From the NCBI RefSeq assembly GCF_001039355.2, contig NW_019773632.1, positions 40,908-71,320 on the forward strand: a stretch of 30,413 nucleotides of DNA, in the 5' to 3' direction. Below are positions 21,115-27,100 of the stretch, piece by piece. A program made the translations under genes and the position numbers. The notes beneath the pieces are model-generated. The model made no database searches. It was not told the origin of the DNA and was given only the letters and a program-made list of their open reading frames with translations. How positions within the stretch are numbered: the first letter of the stretch is position 1; every line of letters begins with the position of its first letter. The stretch comes from Lingula anatina (Eukaryota; Brachiopoda; Lingulata; Lingulida; Lingulidae).

Positions 21115-24100
21115 TATATCAAAGGGAATTTCATGAATCAGAATGGCAGTGAGAAACAACTAATGCATTTCATACTATGTTCAAAGACCTGAATGCATTC
21201 AGAGATTTAAAATGTTTTATTTATCTTCTAACTGATTGCGAAAATGCATTGCCAATTTTATTTAACAATAAAGAAACCCAGGCTTATGTGAACCAATGCT
21301 TCCTATTAATTATAATGAAAGAAAAGGTGTCCCATCATATCCCTTACGCTTTCTATGTACTTACGAAACATGTTAAAGAACTGTTGAGGAATGAGGTTTT
21401 GTCTGCCCCAGGTGGTCATCATTTTGTGTGCCTTGGCATACTGATCATGGTTGAAGCTTGGTTCAGTACCAAATGAATCAATAACTCTTAGGAGACAGCT
21501 GAAAAAAAAGGAAATCCTTAATTAAAACATGGTCTATTAAGTAGAGACCTGAGTAATGCACTTCACAAAATTAATAGGTCATTAATTAGAGGTTTATCTG
21601 GTATCGTGCCCTACAAGGAAATGAAAAAATAACCTTTTTTAATATCAGATGGCAACATTTAACATCAGGCAGTATGTCATTTTTTCTCTCGTTCAACTGT
21701 GCAAAGATGCTGAAAAAAAGGAATTAGATACCTAAATTTTCAAACATGTCTGTAGCTTGCCTGAAGTAATAGTAATACTCTTAATATATTCTAGTACCTC
21801 TTTTAAAGCTAACACAATTCTGCAATATACACGTGGAATAACATGCTGTTATTGCCAAGTAATAACTAAAAATTGAAATTCAAACAGAGAGATGTGTACA
21901 ATTACAAAGATGAAATAGTTTCAACAGGACATGAAAGTTAGAGTAGGCCATTTTTGTTAAATCAATTTTTTTCATTTTTTATTTCACTGATGTTGATAAA
22001 ACATTACGTAAGATAAGCTGGCAATTTAACAAGACCGCACAAAAATCTGTAATGGCAACAGAAGGCAAAGGAGCCAGTAGGCATTGACTAAGATCTAAAC
22101 AAATTTTGTTAAGTTGACCATTTTATTTCATTTGAATACACGGGGACTGCAAAGACGACGTTTAACTCTCAGCTTAAAATACAAAAATTGCTTGAATATT
22201 GTTTTTTTATTATTATTATGCAGGATATGCATCCATCATTTTGCTAGTCTCACATTTAACTCAAATTCCAAACAAAAACCACAAACAAACTTTTTTATGG
22301 AACATGCGTCACTCGGGCTCCTTACGTTAATCTTACAATCAGCACGAGGGCATGCAGCGGAAATAACAACACAGGGAAAGAGCTTCTCTATTCCCATATA
22401 CATTGAAAAATCAATAGCAAAAAGCATCTGACTTTTACTCTTTAGGAAATAGGCAGCTGGTTCATTGTTTAATAGACACAAAGGATAAAAGTGAGTACTA
22501 AAGTTTACTCAGTTTTTTATTAGGCTTCATAATACTTATTCATTTCCCTAAAACTATCAAGTGTATTCTTTGTATTGTCATAAATTTCTGCTTATTTCCT
22601 TTCCACAGCTCACATGAAGGTGAGATATCTTTTATCATGCTATGGGCTGTGTAAGGCATAAGGGAAATGATCTTGTTCACAACTAATGCTTTTCAAATGT
22701 TTTAAGCATATATATAATCAAGTTAAAGAATAGTTATCAAGTATCAAAGCCTGAATTCCAAAGACTGTTTGCCACAATACCTGTAAACATCTGTGTGCTT
22801 TCATCTCACAGATTCTACATTTTACATTAAGTTTCATATAAATTTCAAGAGGCTATTATTGTGCTTTAAGATTTTAAAATTAACAAAATAATTAATGCCA
22901 TCGTCTAAAATGCCATTGTAGCATAAAAGCTCCAATGAATCAAAACCCCTTTGTATAATAAACAACTCACATTTCTTGGAGGTGAGTTACTCATTTTTAA
23001 CTTAAGAATCCTAAGCCGATCATAGCAGTAAATCACATGCCAAACATCAAATCATTTAACACGGCACCTTGACTCAGCTATCAGACATTTTATAGATTTC
23101 TTTACAGTTGAAGGAGTGAAGTATTTTCTTTGACCTATGTATTACGTCTAAGGGGTCCTTGTAAGGGACAGAAATCATCAAGTCTAATAGATCAGAGTTT
23201 ACAGATGATTCTCCGCGACTTCTCGTCTCCAAGGCATGACAGATTGAAAGATCACATACTATCAACCCCTTTTCCTAAATTATGTCTGTAATCTGTCATG
23301 TTAACAAGAAGATTGTGTGATAAGCTACTGTGATAAGCTGAGCTAGGAGGAGATGTAACTTCTGTCATTCAGCTTTAAATTCTAGGAGCATTATTGTGGT
23401 CAAACTGAATAAAGCTTCTGGAAATGGTCCAACTGATAGCAGAAGTGGCAAGATTGTTTAATGACATACATTGCATGTAGAGACCTTTATAAAACAAAAA
23501 AAAAAAAAATTCTTCCTTGAAGTTTCAGCAATTTGTCCTTTTTCACTAAGTTTACCTTATCCAAGACTGCTGAAAAACTTATGATTTATAAGATTCATTT
23601 TCAAGTTTTAAATGTCTAATTATCAGTATTGTAAAATTCATCAGTCTCTATCTCCATTTCAAGAGTGAAATTGGAACTTAGAAAGTATTGTGATTTCCTG
23701 AAAAATTCAAGTCTTGTTACATATGTAGTTCTAGCTAATTAAAACTTCAACACCCTTAATGTGACCCTTAAACATGGCATTTGACAGTCTAAAGCCAGAT
23801 GAACATCCCTATGTAATCTTGTCATTTGGTGATGTCGCTCAGACTATTACCAGTTTAGGCTAGTACTACAAGGTTTCTGGGCTATATACCTGCAAGTTTC
23901 AAAGCATATGCATGCCAGCTTTTTCATCACTGATATTTAGAAATGCAGAGTGAATCATGTTAAGAGAACAGATACTTTTCTATACGATGGAAAGTTTAAT
24001 TATATCCATGTACGTAGAGAGATACTGGTTGAAAAGGTTAATATTCTGATGCCTTTAAGTTCAGATGGATATAAAACATGGATGATAAAATTACCAGTGT

Positions 24101-27100
24101 GACTACCATTAAAAAACTTAATCATACCTAGATGCACATATATTTACAAACACATATTAAAATAATAATTATCATTTAAGAATCAATTATTAAGTCATTT
24201 CATTACTGACAACTGGTATTTGAAATAACTAAATAACGTACAATTTCATCTGCACTGCTCTCTTATTTTGTCAAATGTTCAACTGCTGGGCAACGTGTCA
24301 TTTATACCAGAATATTTAAGCAATCAAACACACAAATTACAACACATAATTACAGTGACTTTCTCAATATGAAAAAAATAATAGTCATAATAAAATAATA
24401 ATAATAATAATAATAATGCAATGAGAACAAACGAAAACTTTATCATAATAGATGTCTCAGTCTAACCTGAATTTGCCGTAGCCATGCCCAACATACTGTT
24501 TGAACTGCTTGAGGCCCACTATATCTGTGAATATCACATCTACTGGAAGCGAGGAACGCACCTGACACTGTATCTTTGCATCTGGGAACTTTGATAAAAT
24601 TCTTGAAGAGAGAGAAAAAAAAGTATGAACAAAAGTAAATTGTTACTCAAAATGAATGTAGAGACATATAAGGGATTTGCATAACACAAGCGACGAAAAA
24701 GAAAGTCATAATACATCATGTATTCTAGTGAAATATAAACACATAAGGGATCTACATAATACAATCAACATAAAAAAGTCATAATACATCATGTATTCCA
24801 GTGAAATATTTTGTGGAAGTCAACAAATCACAATGAACATGATGAAGACAAACTGTTATGTATGTGAAATATGATAGTCACCACAATCAGAGATCAACTA
24901 ATGCAATCACACACGTAGCCAATGCTTTTTATTTTTTTTTCTTTCTTATTTTTTGTATGCAGTAATGAAATTTATTTCAAAATATTTTTTAAATCTCAAC
25001 AAGTTAAAAAGATTAATTAAAAGTGGGGAAAAACAATGAAATTTGAGAATAGAGACTATTCTGTTTTTTTTTTTTTAACAAAATATTTAAAAAGATTTAG
25101 ATGTATTAATTTGGTTTTTGTATCTTAGATAACTGAAAGAAGTGAAGTTTACGTGGAAAATTACTTCAAAAGTACAAAAAATATAATGAAAATATGCTGC
25201 TTGGAGTATTTGCTCCCCATGTCTTTAATGAGAGTGAAAAAAGGAAGAAAGATGTGAGAAAAGAAAAGTGACATACTTTCTTAGCTCCTCTACTTCACTT
25301 GTTATAGTCAGTTTGTGACCTAATAAATATAAACTGGTTATGATATCACTCCACTGCAATAATTCACCCAGGGGTCCACCTAAAAATACCAAATAAATGA
25401 ATAAATAAATCATACCTAAAAATACCCAATAAATAAATAAATTAATTAATAAATAAATAAATCATAAGTAGGTATTTCTGCGACTGTCTGCTTCAAGTAA
25501 ACATACTATTAAATATAAATCCTCGATTATTTTTAATCTTGTAAGAAAAAAATTACAAAATAAAAAAACGTTTTAAAAACCTAGAAAGTAAAGCGCAATA
25601 CAGACACCATTGAAAAGAGACATTGCTTCCATCTGAATATAGTGTGTTTCACTGACAAACAGCCTGTATAAATGAACAATGTCACTTATAAGTGCTCCTC
25701 ACCTTTATCTGCAGTCTCAGCAAATTTGAACCCAGATTGTTTTGTCAGAGCCCCTATATGAATGAGTATCTGAAAACAAAAAAGCACAACAATATGACAG
25801 CTTGACCAGAAAACTGAAATTTTACCTCAGTTGCCTACGTCAAAATGGGATTGAAAACCAAAGAAATTACTCAGTGACTAAACATTATTTTTATGGCATG
25901 CATTATCCTTCTGTAATTAAGTGTTGTCCAGTTCAGTTGTCTTAGTACCTTGAATGTATCAGAACCAGGTAAAGCACCCAGGACCAGTAAACCCGCTTGG
26001 TGGTGAATTGAAGAGAGTTTTAAGAGGGTTCTTATGCTCACTCTACAGAACATCACAGTAATCAACACTGTATAAAATATTAAGACGCTTGGACCTGAGC
26101 TTATGAGAAAGGTATCTTAATATTTTATACAATGTTGAAGAGAGTTTTGAGAGGGTTCTTATGCTCGCTGAATGGTAGAGAACATCACAGTAATCAACAT
26201 TGTATAAAATATTAAGATGCTTTGACCTGAGCTTATGAGAAAGGTATCTTAAGGGGTTCAAGGCCTTTGGGGCTTTAGAAGCTATGTAGCTAATATCTTC
26301 AGAAAAAGTCAGTTTTGAGTGTAGGACAAATCCTAAGTGTTTATGAAATGTTTTCCTTGGAATCTCCTGCTTGGTAGTGAATTAAATTGAGTTTTGAGAA
26401 GTTTCTTATGGTCGCTGAATAGAAAGGTTGTCAGTTAAGTCATTAATATAAAGGAGAAAGGGCAAGGGACATAGGGTGCTACCTTGAGAGATGCTGGTAT
26501 TAATATAGCCTCCTTCAGTTGATTCGGATAACAGGCCATTAATAGATACCCTCACTTTTCTGGTCTGCAGGTATGATGATAAAAGTGAAAATAATTTACC
26601 TTTGAACCCGTACGCTGACAATTTAATTAATAGCAGTTTATGCGGGACTCTGTCGAAGGCTACCGAAATATCGAAAAATATTCCTCTTATGTCCCGTCCT
26701 TTTCTTAAGTTACTTCTTATCAAATTTTGAATTGCCAGTAGCTGACGTTCTGTGCTATGACCTTTGAGAAATCCAGATTAAACAGTAAATTGTTATTTTT
26801 ATGTACAGGTAGAAAAGTATCAAAAGAGGTCATGAGCATACTGTGATCCTCTGATCCAATAGGAGTCTCGACAGACGCGCTCATTACCATTCCTGGAATG
26901 TTAGTTATAGTTAAATCAATGCAGGTAGATGAATTCCCTTGTATTCTGGTCGGTTTATTCAAGAGTTGATCTAAACCATGGGTGTGTAGAAGTTAATTTA
27001 TTGATTGCCCTATTGCATCCTCTTTCCCCTCCATGAACCAGTTTTTTGAATGGGCATTAAAGTCCCCATTAATAAATATTCCATCAGTTCTAGATGATAT

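Noticed and set aside
22236-22431. Minus-strand segment with a GTAAGG donor as a possible alternative GnT-V exon
   Set aside because: The neighbouring exons join colinearly with human MGAT5, the segment has no homology, and no good acceptor was seen.
23074-23265. Minus-strand frame DLLDLMISVPYKDPLDVIHR
   Set aside because: It lies in a GnT-V intron whose flanking exons already join in phase and match the family without a gap. No known family was recognised.
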